Counted from the stretch's first letter, positions 8,086 through 18,442 are shown. The stretch: DNA of 64,000 nucleotides from Tenericutes bacterium MO-XQ (GCA_002838185.1 CP017948.1:1364001-1428000), one strand, 5' to 3'. The notes: generated by a model not told the origin, from the letters alone. Numbers and translations are program-made.

Positions 8086-10494
8086 TTAGTTTGCTACAAT
8101 ATTGACTAATTTTTCTTTAATCACGATGACTTTTCTAATCGTTAAGCCTTCTAAATGTTTAACCACGTTTTCTTGAGATAGAGCTTTTTGTTTAAGTTCA
8201 TCTTGTGAAATGGTTCTGCTATCTACAAATTTAGCTCTTAATTTACCATTGACTTGCACAACAAATTCAATCTCGTCAACAATCAAATAATCCTCTTTAT
8301 ATACTGGCCAATCAGAATAGATTAACTGTTCGTTTTGTTTTAATATTTCGCTATTAATTTCTTCTGTCATGTGTGGCGCAATTGGATTTAATAGTTTTAA
8401 GAATCCTCTTGCTTGTTGTTTAGAGATTTTTTGAACTTTGTAAACTTCATTCACAAAAATCATCATTTGACTAATTGCTGTATTAAATGCTAGTTTTTCA
8501 TAATCATCTGTAACTTTTTTAATGGTTTGATGATAAAGTGTTCTTAAATCTTTAACTTCATCATTTACAATTTCAAACTCAAACATACGCCATACACGGT
8601 CTAAGAATTTTTTAGCTCCGTTTAAACTTTCAGTTGACCAAGGTTTTTCAGCTTCAAGTGGTCCCATAAACATTTCATAAAGTCTGAGTGCATCTGCGCC
8701 ATGTGTATCAATGACTTCATCAGGATTGACTACATTACCTTTAGATTTGCTCATCTTCGAATGGTCATCACCTAATATCATCCCTTGATTAAAGAGTTTC
8801 TTAAATGGTTCTTTATGAGAAATTAAACCTAAATCATATAAGAACTTCGTCCAAAATCTTGCATATAATAAATGTCCAACAGCATGTTCAGTACCACCAA
8901 TATATAAATCAACTGGAAGCCACTTATCTAAAAGTGCTTTAGCTTCATCTGAATCAAGAGGTACCATCGCTAAATGGTTTTTTAATACATAACCCATGAA
9001 ATACCATGAACTACCTGCTAATTGAGGCATCGTATTGGTATCTCTTCTACCTTTAATGCCTTTATATGTAACGTTTAACCAATCATGTGCATTTGCAAGC
9101 GGTGATTCACCTGTACCACTAGGTCTTATATTTTTTAATTTCGGAAGTTCAAGTGGTAAGTCTTGATCATCAAGTAAATAAATGTTATCTTCTTGATCAA
9201 AAATCACTGGGAATGGTTCTCCCCAATATCTTTGTCTAGAGAAAACCCAATCTCTTAGTCTATAAGTATTATGTTTATATCCTAATTTAGTCTTTTCTAA
9301 ATACTCAATAATTTTTTGTTTCGCATCTTCGTTATATAAACCATCAATAATACCACTATTATAGTGAATACCATCTCCAGTAAACGCGCCTTCTGCTTCC
9401 CCTCTTATGACTTCAATCATGTCAAGCCCAAAGGTTTGTGCAAACTCATAATCTCTTTCATCATGAGCAGGTACAGCCATAACAGCACCTGTACCATATT
9501 GAACTAAAACATAATCAGCTATCCAAATTGGTACTTTTTTATGATTGACTGGATTAATTGCATAAGCACCTGTAAAGACACCTGTTTTTGATTTATCGAT
9601 TTGTCGATCAATATCAGTTTTTTGTTTTGTTTTTTCGATATATGCTTTAACATCAGCCATCTCATCATCTGTTGTAATATGAAGCACTAATGGATGTTCT
9701 GGTGCTAAAACACAATAAGTTGCACCATAAATGGTATCAGGTCTTGTTGTAAAAACCTCAAACTCATGTTCTGATTGATCTACTTTAAATGTCATCATAG
9801 CGCCTTCAGATTTTCCAATCCAATTGCGTTGCATCTCTTTTAAATGTTCAGGCCAATCAAGTAATTCTAAGTCATCTAGTAAACGATCCGCATATTCAGT
9901 AATTCTAAGCACCCATTGACGCATTGCTTTTTTAACAACTGGATATCCTCCGCGCTCAGATGTCATTTTACCATCTTTAATCTCGATTTCATCGTTTGCA
10001 AGCACAGTGCCTAATCCTTCACACCAATTCACTTCAACATCCTTTAAAACCGCTAATCCATGTTCATACATTTTTTTAAATATCCATTGAGTCCATTTGA
10101 AATAGCCAGGATCTGCAGTCGCAAACTCTCTATCCCAGTCTATACCTTTACCAGATTCAATGATTTGACGTTTAAAATTTTCAATATTTTGATACGTAAA
10201 CTCTCTAGGATCTTTTCCTGTAGATAATGCGTATTGTTCTGCTGGAAGACCAAAAGCGTCCCACCCCATTGGATGTAAGACGTTATATCCTTGCATACGT
10301 TTAAAACGACTGATAATATCAGTTGCTGTGTATCCTTCAATATGACCGACGTGAAGTCCATTTGCACTTGGATATGGAAACATATCTAAAACATAATACT
10401 TTTCTTTAAACCTGTCATCTTGTGTTTTAAACAGTTTATGTTCGTGCCAATAGCTCTGCCATTTTTTTTCTATGTCTTTAAAATTATAATACAT
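8086..10494 (-). CDS. leuS: Leucyl-tRNA synthetase
   Basis: Class I aminoacyl-tRNA synthetase charging tRNA-Leu, 802 residues from the chosen start, a normal bacterial length. HIGH-type motif [12 protein letters not shown] lies near residue 49, the CP1 editing domain includes [16 protein letters not shown], and KMSKSKGNV lies near residue 580, with an anticodon-binding and C-terminal domain after it. I start it at ATG 10494 ([12 protein letters not shown]) because AAGAAGG lies about eight bases upstream. A longer frame to 10551 would run through the promoter and the acpP terminator and adds a non-homologous 19-residue tail. Confidence 0.97.
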   Translation of the reverse strand: MYYNFKDIEKKWQSYWHEHKLFKTQDDRFKEKYYVLDMFPYPSANGLHVGHIEGYTATDIISRFKRMQGYNVLHPMGWDAFGLPAEQYALSTGKDPREFTYQNIENFKRQIIESGKGIDWDREFATADPGYFKWTQWIFKKMYEHGLAVLKDVEVNWCEGLGTVLANDEIEIKDGKMTSERGGYPVVKKAMRQWVLRITEYADRLLDDLELLDWPEHLKEMQRNWIGKSEGAMMTFKVDQSEHEFEVFTTRPDTIYGATYCVLAPEHPLVLHITTDDEMADVKAYIEKTKQKTDIDRQIDKSKTGVFTGAYAINPVNHKKVPIWIADYVLVQYGTGAVMAVPAHDERDYEFAQTFGLDMIEVIRGEAEGAFTGDGIHYNSGIIDGLYNEDAKQKIIEYLEKTKLGYKHNTYRLRDWVFSRQRYWGEPFPVIFDQEDNIYLLDDQDLPLELPKLKNIRPSGTGESPLANAHDWLNVTYKGIKGRRDTNTMPQLAGSSWYFMGYVLKNHLAMVPLDSDEAKALLDKWLPVDLYIGGTEHAVGHLLYARFWTKFLYDLGLISHKEPFKKLFNQGMILGDDHSKMSKSKGNVVNPDEVIDTHGADALRLYEMFMGPLEAEKPWSTESLNGAKKFLDRVWRMFEFEIVNDEVKDLRTLYHQTIKKVTDDYEKLAFNTAISQMMIFVNEVYKVQKISKQQARGFLKLLNPIAPHMTEEINSEILKQNEQLIYSDWPVYKEDYLIVDEIEFVVQVNGKLRAKFVDSRTISQDELKQKALSQENVVKHLEGLTIRKVIVIKEKLVNIVAN

Positions 10495-10522
10495 GTCATA
10501 TACCTTCTTTCGCCATATATCT

Positions 10523-10551
10523 ATTATAATAAAAAAAGCCCTTTTTTCCAA
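10523..10551 (-). promoter_or_regulatory. leuS promoter overlapping the acpP terminator
   Basis: Minus strand TTGGAA, 17 bases, TATAAT. The -35 and spacer are made of the loop, 3' arm and T-run of the acpP terminator, so the two signals share the same bases. Confidence 0.65.
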
Positions 10552-10562
10552 TAAAAAAAGGG
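10531..10562 (-). terminator. Terminator of acpP
   Basis: Minus strand CCCTTTTTT / AAAAAAGGG stem with a short loop, then CTTTTTTT. It starts 26 bases after the acpP stop. Confidence 0.7.
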
Positions 10563-10587
10563 TATATTTTCATATAACCCTTATTTT

Positions 10588-10815
10588 TTATTTAGAAGCT
10601 TCAATATACTTGACAAGATCCCCTACAGTTTTGATGTTTTGTGCTTCTTCGTCGCTTACTTGAATTTCGAATTCATCTTCGATATTCATAATAAGTTCAA
10701 CAGCATCGATTGAGTCAGCACCTAAATCTTCAGCTAATCTTGATTCTAGTGTTACTTTTTCTGCTTCAACACTTAATTCTTCTACAATCATTTCTTTTAC
10801 GCGTTCAAATACCAT
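10588..10815 (-). CDS. acpP: Acyl carrier protein
   Basis: 75 residues, the usual ACP length. The 4'-phosphopantetheine attachment motif is ADSIDAVE with Ser35 (DSI instead of the commoner DSL). The acidic helix II and the ending VGDLVKYIE are typical. It carries growing acyl chains in fatty acid or lipid synthesis. It stands alone with its own canonical promoter and terminator, without fab genes beside it. ATG 10815 follows AAGGAGG with a suitable gap. Confidence 0.96.
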   Translation of the reverse strand: MVFERVKEMIVEELSVEAEKVTLESRLAEDLGADSIDAVELIMNIEDEFEIQVSDEEAQNIKTVGDLVKYIEASK

Positions 10816-10844
10816 GTGTAAATCCTCCTTTATATAGCAGTGTT

Positions 10845-10873
10845 ATTATAAGTTATTTTTAAAGTTTTGTCAA
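10845..10873 (-). promoter_or_regulatory. acpP promoter
   Basis: Minus strand TTGACA, exactly 17 bases, TATAAT; a consensus housekeeping promoter 30 bases before the start codon. Confidence 0.85.
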
Positions 10874-10960
10874 TCCAAAGTTAATATTTTTTTGATGTTC
10901 AAAGTATTATGTGATTTTTTGGTATGAGAACGTTTACTAAAAAATATTTAATAATAAGTA

Positions 10961-10988
10961 TTGCATTTATTTTCAATTGTGTTACAAT
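10961..10988 (+). promoter_or_regulatory. Promoter of the amino acid ABC transporter operon
   Basis: TTGCAT, 16 bases, TACAAT. A transcript from here would begin near 10995 and carry a leader of about 110 bases. Confidence 0.6.
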
Positions 10989-11005
10989 TATCTCATCGAA
11001 AAAAA

Positions 11006-11077
11006 GTATGGCTATTTCCCAAGATGGAGTTTTAACTCTTGAGCATAAAAGGACAAAGCCACCAGTGGCTTTTTTTT
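11006..11077 (+). promoter_or_regulatory. Structured leader with intrinsic terminator (possible attenuator or riboswitch)
   Basis: AAAGCCAC (11055-11062) and GTGGCTTT (11065-11072) form a tight hairpin with a two-base loop followed by eight T, a terminator 28 bases before the first gene. Upstream TGGCT (11009-11013) can instead pair with AGCCA in the terminator's 5' arm, and between them GAGTT/AACTC with flanking CAA/TTG forms a second hairpin. The two pairings exclude each other, which is how attenuators work. I do not recognise a known riboswitch class. A 33-codon frame from ATG 11007 crosses the leader but looks incidental. Confidence 0.55.
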
Positions 11078-11105
11078 ATGATGAAAATAAAAAGGAGAAT
11101 GATAA

Positions 11106-11912
11106 ATGAAAAAATTATTTTTAGTGGTTGTTTTAAGTCTAATCACTATAACTGCTTATGGATGTCAAAACAGTTCAAATGTTTTTGACTTCATTTTAGA
11201 TGAGAACTATGATGGGTTTGTTACAATGGCAACTTCTGCTGATTATCCACCATATGAGAACATTGTTCAAGATGAAAACGGAAAAAATACCGTTGTCGGT
11301 GTTGATATTGAAATTGCAAAGGCAATCGCACATCGCTTAAACAAAAATTTAAGAGTTGTACATAAAGGCTTTGACTTTTTAGTTGAAGATGTTAGATCTG
11401 GTAAAATAGATTTTATCATTGCTGGTATGACACCAACACCTTCAAGATCAGAAATCATTGATTTCTCAAAATCTTACTATACTGAAGATAGTGTTGTTCA
11501 AGTAGTACTTATTCACAAGGATGATGCAACTTTATATCAAAGTATTGAAGATTTAAATCAATCAACCATCAGAGTGGGTGCTCAAACAGGATCAATTCAA
11601 GCGGAATTTGCTGAAACATTTACACCACTTGCAACAACAAAAATTGTACAAGATTTAAAAGAATTACTAAATAACTTAGAAAACAATCAAATTGATGCAT
11701 TATTCACTGAAGAAGAGGTTGCAAACACGCACATGAATAATGGTTACGAAAACTTTGTAAAACTGACTTTACCTGAATTAGAAGGATATGAAGGTAATGC
11801 TGTAGGCGTTCAAAAAGGAAATACTGAACTTCTTACAATCATTAATCAAGTCATTGATGAATTATTAGCTGATGGAAGTATTACAGAGTGGTTAGAAGTG
11901 TATTCAGCATGA
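11106..11912 (+). CDS. Polar amino acid ABC transporter, substrate-binding lipoprotein
   Basis: 268 residues. The signal peptide ends in the lipobox AYGC (Cys 20). The SBP_bac_3 fold is indicated by TMATSADYPPYENI-like opening, VVGVDIEIAKAIA, DFIIAGMTPTPSRSEIIDFSKSYY, IRVGAQTGSIQAEF and the ending LLADGSITEWLE. Members bind glutamine, arginine, lysine, histidine or cystine; which one cannot be told here. ATG follows AAGGAG, and the gene overlaps the permease by four bases (ATGA). It is the first gene of a complete three-gene importer. Confidence 0.92.
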   Translation: MKKLFLVVVLSLITITAYGCQNSSNVFDFILDENYDGFVTMATSADYPPYENIVQDENGKNTVVGVDIEIAKAIAHRLNKNLRVVHKGFDFLVEDVRSGKIDFIIAGMTPTPSRSEIIDFSKSYYTEDSVVQVVLIHKDDATLYQSIEDLNQSTIRVGAQTGSIQAEFAETFTPLATTKIVQDLKELLNNLENNQIDALFTEEEVANTHMNNGYENFVKLTLPELEGYEGNAVGVQKGNTELLTIINQVIDELLADGSITEWLEVYSA

Positions 11913-12598
11913 ATACGCAGTTAAGTTTTTCATTTTTATTAGATTGGTATAGTGTAAGCCTACTTTTCCAAGGTCTTTTGATGACCTTAATCCTAGCTTT
12001 TTTAGCAGTCGTTTTAGGAAGTGTTTTAGCACTTATACCTGCATTTATGCGTCTATCATCTAATAAGTTTTTAAGTACACCAGCAACATTTTATGTTGAA
12101 ATCATCCGTGGAACTCCAATGCTGGTACAAGTTTTACTGATTTATCAACTACTAAACATTCCTCTATTTTTAATTGGGGGTATGGATATGGGAAGTTTTA
12201 TTCCGGGATTGGTTGCACTGTTAATCAACAGCTCTGCTTATATCTCTGAAATCATTCGAGGTGGCATTTTAGCTGTAGATAAAGGGCAAAGTGAGGCTGC
12301 ACGCTCACTTGGTTTAAACAGCAAGCAAACCATGTTTAAAATCGTATTACCACAAGCTATTAAGAATATATTTCCTGCTTTAGGTAATGAATTTGTTACA
12401 ATCATCAAAGAAACATCAATATTCATGTATTTAGGTGTTGCTGAACTTATGTATCAAGTTGGCATTATTAAATCAAGCTCACCTGCAGTAACTGAATTAT
12501 ATATTGTGGCTGGTTTATTATATTTAGCATTAACATTCCCGTTATCTAAAATTATGAACCGAATCGAAAGGAGATTACGCTATGCAGATCAAAGATAA
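11909..12598 (+). CDS. Polar amino acid ABC transporter, permease
   Basis: About 229 residues with five predicted membrane helices. The HisM/GlnP signature is clear: [17 protein letters not shown] near the start, [17 protein letters not shown], and the EAA loop [22 protein letters not shown] that docks on the ATPase. I start at ATG 11909, which overlaps the stop of the binding-protein gene as ATGA; the longer frame to 11888 lies inside that gene and has no RBS of its own. It overlaps the ATPase gene by 17 bases. Confidence 0.92.
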   Translation: MNTQLSFSFLLDWYSVSLLFQGLLMTLILAFLAVVLGSVLALIPAFMRLSSNKFLSTPATFYVEIIRGTPMLVQVLLIYQLLNIPLFLIGGMDMGSFIPGLVALLINSSAYISEIIRGGILAVDKGQSEAARSLGLNSKQTMFKIVLPQAIKNIFPALGNEFVTIIKETSIFMYLGVAELMYQVGIIKSSSPAVTELYIVAGLLYLALTFPLSKIMNRIERRLRYADQR

Positions 12599-13334
12599 TG
12601 ATATCATTGTGATTAAAGATTTAAAAAAGTCTTTTAACTCAGAAACACATGCATTAAACGGCGTAAATCTATCGATTAAAAAAGGTGAAGTTGTGACCAT
12701 TATTGGTCCTTCAGGATCAGGAAAATCTACTTTATTGAGATGTATGAACTTAATGGAAGTTCCAACATCTGGAGAAGTTGTATTTGAGGGCCACTTACTT
12801 AATATTAAAGATAAAAATATTAATAAACTTAGAGAAAAAATGGGTATGGTTTTCCAATCATTTAACTTATTCCCACATTTAAGTGTATTAGAAAATATAA
12901 CACTCTCTCCTAAATTAGTGTTAAATACTCCTGAACATGCAGCAAACATCTTAGCTCAATCATTATTAGAAAAAGTAGGGTTGAGTGAAAAAATTAACAC
13001 TTATCCTAATCAACTATCTGGTGGACAAAAACAAAGAGTTGCAATCGCTAGAGCACTTGCAATGAATCCAGATGTCATGCTTTTTGATGAACCTACTTCT
13101 GCGCTTGACCCAGAGATGGTTGGTGAAGTATTAAATGTTATGAGAAATCTAGCAAATCAAGGCATGACGATGGTTATTGTTACTCATGAGATGAGTTTTG
13201 CTAAGGAAGTTTCTGATCGTGTGGTTTTTATGGCCGAAGGGTTAATTGTTGAACAAGGCACTCCTGAAGTGATTTTTTCAAAACCTAAAGAAGAACGTAC
13301 AAAAGCATTTTTAAAAAGAGTAAACGTTATATAA
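12582..13334 (+). CDS. Polar amino acid ABC transporter, ATP-binding protein
   Basis: 250 residues, GlnQ/ArtP type. Walker [10 protein letters not shown] is near residue 40, the Q-loop is [11 protein letters not shown], the signature is LSGGQKQR, Walker B is [14 protein letters not shown], and the switch His follows in [13 protein letters not shown] 12582 is preceded by GAAAGGAG with a seven-base gap inside the permease gene's 3' end. It completes the importer and ends at a shared terminator. Confidence 0.95.
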   Translation: MQIKDNDIIVIKDLKKSFNSETHALNGVNLSIKKGEVVTIIGPSGSGKSTLLRCMNLMEVPTSGEVVFEGHLLNIKDKNINKLREKMGMVFQSFNLFPHLSVLENITLSPKLVLNTPEHAANILAQSLLEKVGLSEKINTYPNQLSGGQKQRVAIARALAMNPDVMLFDEPTSALDPEMVGEVLNVMRNLANQGMTMVIVTHEMSFAKEVSDRVVFMAEGLIVEQGTPEVIFSKPKEERTKAFLKRVNVI

Positions 13335-13339
13335 AGAAA

Positions 13340-13366
13340 AAAGAGGATTTTGTTAATCCTCTTTTT
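13340..13366. terminator. Bidirectional terminator between the amino acid transporter and malQ
   Basis: AAAGAGGATT / AATCCTCTTT stem with a short loop, a T-run on the plus side and an A-run before it that gives a T-run on the minus side. The malQ stop codon lies within the loop and arm. Confidence 0.8.
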
Positions 13367-14834
13367 CATATACTCTTCCATATAATTCTGTGAAATGTTT
13401 AATTTTATTTTTAAGTTTTTTCGATAAATCTCTTTTTGTTAATCTCCATCGCCAGTTATCACCTAATGTAGATGGGATGTTCATTCTGCCTTCAGATTTC
13501 AAATGGAGATAGTCTTGTATTGGAATGATCGCAGTATCTGCGATACATCCTAATGTGGCTTTAATCAGGCTATCAACTTTAGATCCTGATCCCTTATGAT
13601 TAATATAATCTAAACAATAATTCAAGTCTTCTTCAGGCATCATTTCAAACCAAGATGCAGTTGTAGGATTATCATGTGTTCCTGTATATGCAATAACGTT
13701 TCTTGTGTATAAATGTGGAATATAATCACTTTCTTCTCTTGAGTCAAATGCAAATTGTAATAACTTCATGCCTGGAAAACCTGTATATGTTAATAAAGCT
13801 CTCACATCATCAGTTACTACACCTAAATCTTCAGCAATAATGTTAACATAACCTAACTTTTCCTTAATAACATCAAAAAGTTTTTTACCTGGTCCTTTTT
13901 TCCACTCACCATCAACTGCAGTTTTTTCTCCATATTTAATACTATAGAAATTAACAAAGCCAATGAAATGATCAATACGAATCATGTCATATAATTCCAT
14001 AGATGATTTTACACGATCAACCCAAAAACTATATTCGTGTTTTTCAAGATAAGCCCAATTATATAGTGGATTGCCCCATAATTGTCCATCAGCTGAAAAA
14101 TTATCCGGTGGAACACCTGCAACATGATAAGGTAATCTTTCTTGATCTAAATCAAACATTTCTGGATTTGCCCAAACATCACTACTATCATATGAGACAT
14201 AAATTGGCATATCGCCAATAATTTCTACATGTCTTTCATTTGCGTAAGTTTTAAGTTTAAACCATTGTTCATATGATTTATATTGTAAGAATTGATAAAA
14301 TTCAGTTTCTTCTTTTAATAGTGATCGATAATGATCTAATGTTTGTTCATCTCTAAGTCTAATTTTATCTTCCCAATACAACCAGGAGTCTCCACCATGA
14401 TGATCTTTTAATGCCATGAATAGCGCATAATCATAAACCCAGTGGCTTTCTTTGAGTAGAAAGTCCTGATAGGCTTGTTCGCTACGATTAAAATGATTAA
14501 ACGCAATTTTCAAGATTTTAAATCTTTCTTTATATAACTTGTCATAATCCACATATTGTTCTGAATCAAAGGTTGCTTTAATATCAGATTGTTTAATGAG
14601 TTTTTCTTTCACTAAAAAGTCCAAATCAATGAAATATGGATTGTTTGCGAACGCTGAAAATGTTTGATATGGTGAATCTCCATAAGATGTTGGTCCTAAA
14701 GGTAAGATTTGCCAGTAAGATTGTTTTGACTCAACTAAAAAGTCAACGAAATCATATGCTTGTTTACCAAATGATCCAATACCGTATGGACTTGGTAAAC
14801 TTGAAATATGACATAATATTCCCGTTCTTCTCAT
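13353..14834 (-). CDS. malQ: 4-alpha-glucanotransferase (amylomaltase)
   Basis: GH77 enzyme of 493 residues, normal for bacterial MalQ. It moves 1,4-alpha-glucan segments between maltodextrins and releases glucose. N-terminal GILCHISSLPSPYGIGSFG, SYWQILPLGPTSYGDSPYQ and DMPIYVSYDSSDVWANPE are diagnostic. The catalytic centre shows IRIDHFIGF (nucleophile Asp), IIAEDLGVV (acid/base Glu) and YTGTHDNPTT. It lies two bases after the GH13 glucosidase gene on the same strand, so the two form an operon. No signal peptide; cytoplasmic. Confidence 0.96.
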   Translation of the reverse strand: MRRTGILCHISSLPSPYGIGSFGKQAYDFVDFLVESKQSYWQILPLGPTSYGDSPYQTFSAFANNPYFIDLDFLVKEKLIKQSDIKATFDSEQYVDYDKLYKERFKILKIAFNHFNRSEQAYQDFLLKESHWVYDYALFMALKDHHGGDSWLYWEDKIRLRDEQTLDHYRSLLKEETEFYQFLQYKSYEQWFKLKTYANERHVEIIGDMPIYVSYDSSDVWANPEMFDLDQERLPYHVAGVPPDNFSADGQLWGNPLYNWAYLEKHEYSFWVDRVKSSMELYDMIRIDHFIGFVNFYSIKYGEKTAVDGEWKKGPGKKLFDVIKEKLGYVNIIAEDLGVVTDDVRALLTYTGFPGMKLLQFAFDSREESDYIPHLYTRNVIAYTGTHDNPTTASWFEMMPEEDLNYCLDYINHKGSGSKVDSLIKATLGCIADTAIIPIQDYLHLKSEGRMNIPSTLGDNWRWRLTKRDLSKKLKNKIKHFTELYGRVYEKED

Positions 14835-14836
14835 AA

Positions 14837-16528
14837 CTACTCCTTAACTACCAATACGATTGACTCGTATGGTCTTAACATGATTTTTTGATCTTTATAT
14901 TTTTGATTCTTATAATTTGATATCAGCACATCTTCTATGCTATAACCTGTCAAATCATAGAATACTTTTTTTCTTGTAAATGAATTGATGATAAGTAGTT
15001 TTTGATTATTTAATAATCTTTCATAAACATAGATATCATCTCTATCGATGTCTAACTGATGATAAGTACCATATGTAATAACATCATGATAATTACTATG
15101 TCTTCTAAGATCGATTAGTTTTTGGTAATGATGCCATAATGAGTTTTGATTAAGTAGTTGATTTTCAACATTTATTTTCTTGTAGTTTTCATGATATAAA
15201 ACTTCAGGTTTTACATCAGAAAAACCAGCATAGCTTGAATCATCCCATTGCATCGCGGTTCTTGCATTATCTCTTGATCTAAGTGATGCAACTTTAAGTG
15301 CTCTAACTGAATCATCTGGTGTTTTTTCTAGCTCATAGGTATAAGTTGCTTTTGATGATATATCATTGAAATCATTTACATCTTCAAAAGGGTAATTGGT
15401 CATACCAATTTCTTCACCTTGATATATGAAAGGCGTGCCTCTCATCATATGCAGTGCAGTCGCAAGCATTTTTCCAGATTCAATTGGATACTTATAATCT
15501 CCATATTGACTCATCAACCTAGGTTGATCGTGGTTTAACCAGTTAAGTGGTAGCCATCCACCTTCTTTAAATGCTTCTTGCCATCGATTAAATGTTTCTT
15601 TTAATTGCTTAACATTTGTCTTTAATTTTTTTGGATTGGTAACTTCAAATAAATTATTACACCAATTATGATCAAAATTAAAAACCATTGAAAGTTCATT
15701 TCTATCAAATCCAGCATATTTTTTTGCTTGATCTATGCTCGCTGATCCACCAACTTCACCTATAGTAAGTGCATCATAAGGTTTAAATAATTCCTTATGC
15801 ATTTTTTTTAAGTAATCATGCACTTTAGGTAAATTAGAGAACTTATGCCAATCAAGAGGATATTTATCTTTAGATCCTTCTACATCAATATATTCATCAC
15901 GATCTAAATGAGAAACAGCATCAATTCTAAAACCATCAACACCAAAATCTAACCACCATTTACCAACAGAAATCATCTCATCTTGAACTTTCTCATTTTT
16001 CCAGTTTAAATCAGGCATTTTATTGGAGAATATTTTCATATAATAACTATCTGTTATCTCATCATAATTCCAACAGCTTCCACCAAAAAATGATCCCCAA
16101 TTAGTAGGTTCTACTTTGACACCATCTTTTTCTTTACCTTCATGCCAAATATAATAATCTCTATAAGGATTATCTTTTGATGATTTTGATTCAATAAACC
16201 ATGGATGTTCATCAGATGTGTGATTTAAAACGAAATCCATAACGATCTTAATCCCTAATTCATGGGCTTTATCGACCAGTTTTCTAAAATCTTCAATCGT
16301 GCCAAATATCTCACTAACTTTAAAGAAATCTCTAACATCGTAACCATTATCATCCATAGGTGAGTCATAAAAAGGGCATATCCAAATTAAGTTTACACCG
16401 AGATCATTTAAGTAATTCAATTTTTCATAAATGCCGTTTAAATCTCCAATGCCATCATGATTTGTGTCATAAAATGTTTTTGGATATATTTGATAACCAA
16501 CGCTTTCCATCCACCATTTTTTCTGCAT
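14837..16528 (-). CDS. GH13 alpha-glucosidase / oligo-1,6-glucosidase (MalL-like)
   Basis: 563 residues, cytoplasmic, GH13 subfamily of oligo-1,6-glucosidase and dextran glucosidase. Seen: WWMESVGYQIYPKTFYDTNHDGIGDLNGI at the start, DFVLNHTSDEHPWF, DGFRIDAVSHL (nucleophile Asp), LTIGEVGGS (acid/base Glu) and NWLNHDQPR. It would remove glucose from 1,6-linked branches or isomalto-oligosaccharides; exact linkage preference cannot be read. ATG 16528 follows AAAGGAG. It is the first gene of the operon with malQ and shares a divergent promoter region and operator with the neopullulanase gene. Confidence 0.9.
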   Translation of the reverse strand: MQKKWWMESVGYQIYPKTFYDTNHDGIGDLNGIYEKLNYLNDLGVNLIWICPFYDSPMDDNGYDVRDFFKVSEIFGTIEDFRKLVDKAHELGIKIVMDFVLNHTSDEHPWFIESKSSKDNPYRDYYIWHEGKEKDGVKVEPTNWGSFFGGSCWNYDEITDSYYMKIFSNKMPDLNWKNEKVQDEMISVGKWWLDFGVDGFRIDAVSHLDRDEYIDVEGSKDKYPLDWHKFSNLPKVHDYLKKMHKELFKPYDALTIGEVGGSASIDQAKKYAGFDRNELSMVFNFDHNWCNNLFEVTNPKKLKTNVKQLKETFNRWQEAFKEGGWLPLNWLNHDQPRLMSQYGDYKYPIESGKMLATALHMMRGTPFIYQGEEIGMTNYPFEDVNDFNDISSKATYTYELEKTPDDSVRALKVASLRSRDNARTAMQWDDSSYAGFSDVKPEVLYHENYKKINVENQLLNQNSLWHHYQKLIDLRRHSNYHDVITYGTYHQLDIDRDDIYVYERLLNNQKLLIINSFTRKKVFYDLTGYSIEDVLISNYKNQKYKDQKIMLRPYESIVLVVKE

Positions 16529-16585
16529 GTTAAAAACTCCTTTTTCTCATCTATATTGTATCATATAAGCACTTGATAAGATATA

Positions 16586-16603
16586 ATGTGAGCGGTTTCA
16601 CAT
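16586..16603. promoter_or_regulatory. LacI-family operator in the divergent glucosidase/neopullulanase promoter region
   Basis: ATGTGA and TCACAT flank GCGGTT, an 18-base near-palindrome with the central CG usual for LacI/CcpA sites. It sits directly upstream of the extended -10 TGATATAAT (16622-16630) of the plus-strand gene, where it would overlap the -35. A regulator of this family is encoded at 18443. Confidence 0.7.
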
Positions 16604-16646
16604 TTTCAAAAAAACATGCTGTGATATAATTATTTTGGTGATCAAT

Positions 16647-18440
16647 ATGAATACAATAGCTTTATGGCATCAAGCAAAATCAGAATACGCTTATGCATAT
16701 GACAAAAACACATTACACATAACTTTAAGAACGGCAAAAAATGATATCGAAAAAGTAAAAATCATCCATGGTGATCCTTTTCAATGGACTGGTGATAAAG
16801 ATGGTAACCCCACATGGGTACATCACATTGATGAAATGAAAGTGAGATATCAAACTGAGGATTTTGATTTTTATTTTATAGAGATTAAACCTCCTTTTTT
16901 ACGTACGAAATATGCTTTTTTACTAGAAACACAAGGTGAAAAATATATTTTTGGCGCAAGACAAACCAGAAAACTCACACAAGATAATGCTTATTTTGAA
17001 ACTTATGATTTAAGTGAATATTTTAATTATCCTTATGTGAACCATGAAGACTTACATGATACACCTAGTTGGGTAAAAGACACTGTATGGTATCAAATAT
17101 TTCCTGATCGTTTTTATTCAAAAGAAAAACGTTCTACGCTACCTTGGGGAAAACTACCTGTAACCAATCATGAGTTATATGGTGGAGACATTCAGGGAGT
17201 CATTGAAAAATTACCTTATTTGAAAGATTTAGGCATCAATGGTATTTATTTTACTCCAATTTTTGAGTCTCCTTCTGCTCACAAATATGACACAACAAAC
17301 TACTTTAAAATTGATCCGCAATTTGGAACCAATGAAGATTTTCACGAACTTGTTGAAAAAGCTCATCAATTAGGCATTAAAGTCATGCTTGACGGTGTTT
17401 TTAATCATACCGGTTATGAACATGAATTTTTTCAAGATGTCATCAAATATGGAGAAAATAGCATTTATAAAGACTGCTTTTTCATCGATAAATATCCAAT
17501 TGTGAATTTTCCATTAAACAATCATGGAAAACCATTTAATTATCATAAAACAACTTTAAACTTTAAGACTTTTGCGTTTACACCTTATATGCCAAAATGG
17601 AATACATCACATCCAATCGTTGAAAAACACTTACTTGAATGTATTCGTTATTGGATCGAAGAGCATGACATCGATGGTTGGAGATTAGATGTTTCTAATG
17701 AAATCAGTCATGATTTTCTAAGACAAATTAAAAAAGTGAGCAGAGATGCAAAAGCAGATACTTTTATTTTAGGTGAAAATTGGGATTCTTCTATTCCTTG
17801 GCTACAAGGTGATCAATTAGACTCAGTGATGAATTATGATTTAAGTTATCCATTATGGAAGTATTTAGAACATAAAATGGATTTATTTACATTTAAAGAG
17901 TTAGTGACTAAATATCTAGCTCAAACACCTAAAAATGTCATGGAAAATATGTTTAATCTAGTTGGTAGTCATGACACTGTTAGAATCAAAAGACGTCTTA
18001 AAGATGATGCAAGACGTATGAAACTAGCTTATGTCTTTATGTTTTTGTCAGCTGGTGCACCAAATATTTATTATGGTGATGAAGTCGGTATGACTGGTGA
18101 ACATGATCCAGATAATAGACGTTGTATGTTATGGAATGAAGATGAACAAGATCTTGATTTTAAAGCATTTACAAAAGACTTAATCAAACTTAGAGATAAT
18201 CACCCATCATTTAAGACATATGATTATCACTTTATTGACTCCAACATATTGGCATTCACTAAAGATATAAGCCAAGATCATATTTTATTCTTAATAAACA
18301 ATGGTGAACAAACAGAAATATCACTTCCAAAGTTATACGAAGGAGACTATAAAAATCTTTTAACTTCTAAAACTGTTCATATTCGTGATAAAATGGTTTT
18401 AGAAACTTATGAGTTTTTAATTCTTTCAAAGGAAGTGTAG
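16647..18440 (+). CDS. Neopullulanase / maltogenic amylase-type GH13 enzyme
   Basis: 597 residues without signal peptide. About 120 N-terminal residues form a CBM34-like beta domain, then WYQIFPDRFYSKEKR begins the GH13 barrel. The catalytic set is GWRLDVSNEI (nucleophile Asp), FILGENWDSS (acid/base Glu) and LVGSHDTVR. The arrangement matches the neopullulanase/cyclomaltodextrinase group, which splits cyclodextrins, pullulan or maltodextrins inside the cell. I start at ATG 16647 with GGTGA six bases before it; TTG 16635 upstream would be less likely. It is followed two bases later by the LacI-type regulator gene. Confidence 0.9.
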   Translation: MNTIALWHQAKSEYAYAYDKNTLHITLRTAKNDIEKVKIIHGDPFQWTGDKDGNPTWVHHIDEMKVRYQTEDFDFYFIEIKPPFLRTKYAFLLETQGEKYIFGARQTRKLTQDNAYFETYDLSEYFNYPYVNHEDLHDTPSWVKDTVWYQIFPDRFYSKEKRSTLPWGKLPVTNHELYGGDIQGVIEKLPYLKDLGINGIYFTPIFESPSAHKYDTTNYFKIDPQFGTNEDFHELVEKAHQLGIKVMLDGVFNHTGYEHEFFQDVIKYGENSIYKDCFFIDKYPIVNFPLNNHGKPFNYHKTTLNFKTFAFTPYMPKWNTSHPIVEKHLLECIRYWIEEHDIDGWRLDVSNEISHDFLRQIKKVSRDAKADTFILGENWDSSIPWLQGDQLDSVMNYDLSYPLWKYLEHKMDLFTFKELVTKYLAQTPKNVMENMFNLVGSHDTVRIKRRLKDDARRMKLAYVFMFLSAGAPNIYYGDEVGMTGEHDPDNRRCMLWNEDEQDLDFKAFTKDLIKLRDNHPSFKTYDYHFIDSNILAFTKDISQDHILFLINNGEQTEISLPKLYEGDYKNLLTSKTVHIRDKMVLETYEFLILSKEV

Positions 18441-18442
18441 CT

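Noticed and set aside
10495-10551. 19-residue N-terminal extension of LeuS
   Set aside because: It covers the leuS promoter and the acpP terminator, while ATG 10494 has a good RBS and matches the usual LeuS start.
10924-11109. 61-codon frame before the amino acid transporter
   Set aside because: It crosses the promoter, the leader hairpins and the terminator, has no good RBS and no recognisable protein features.
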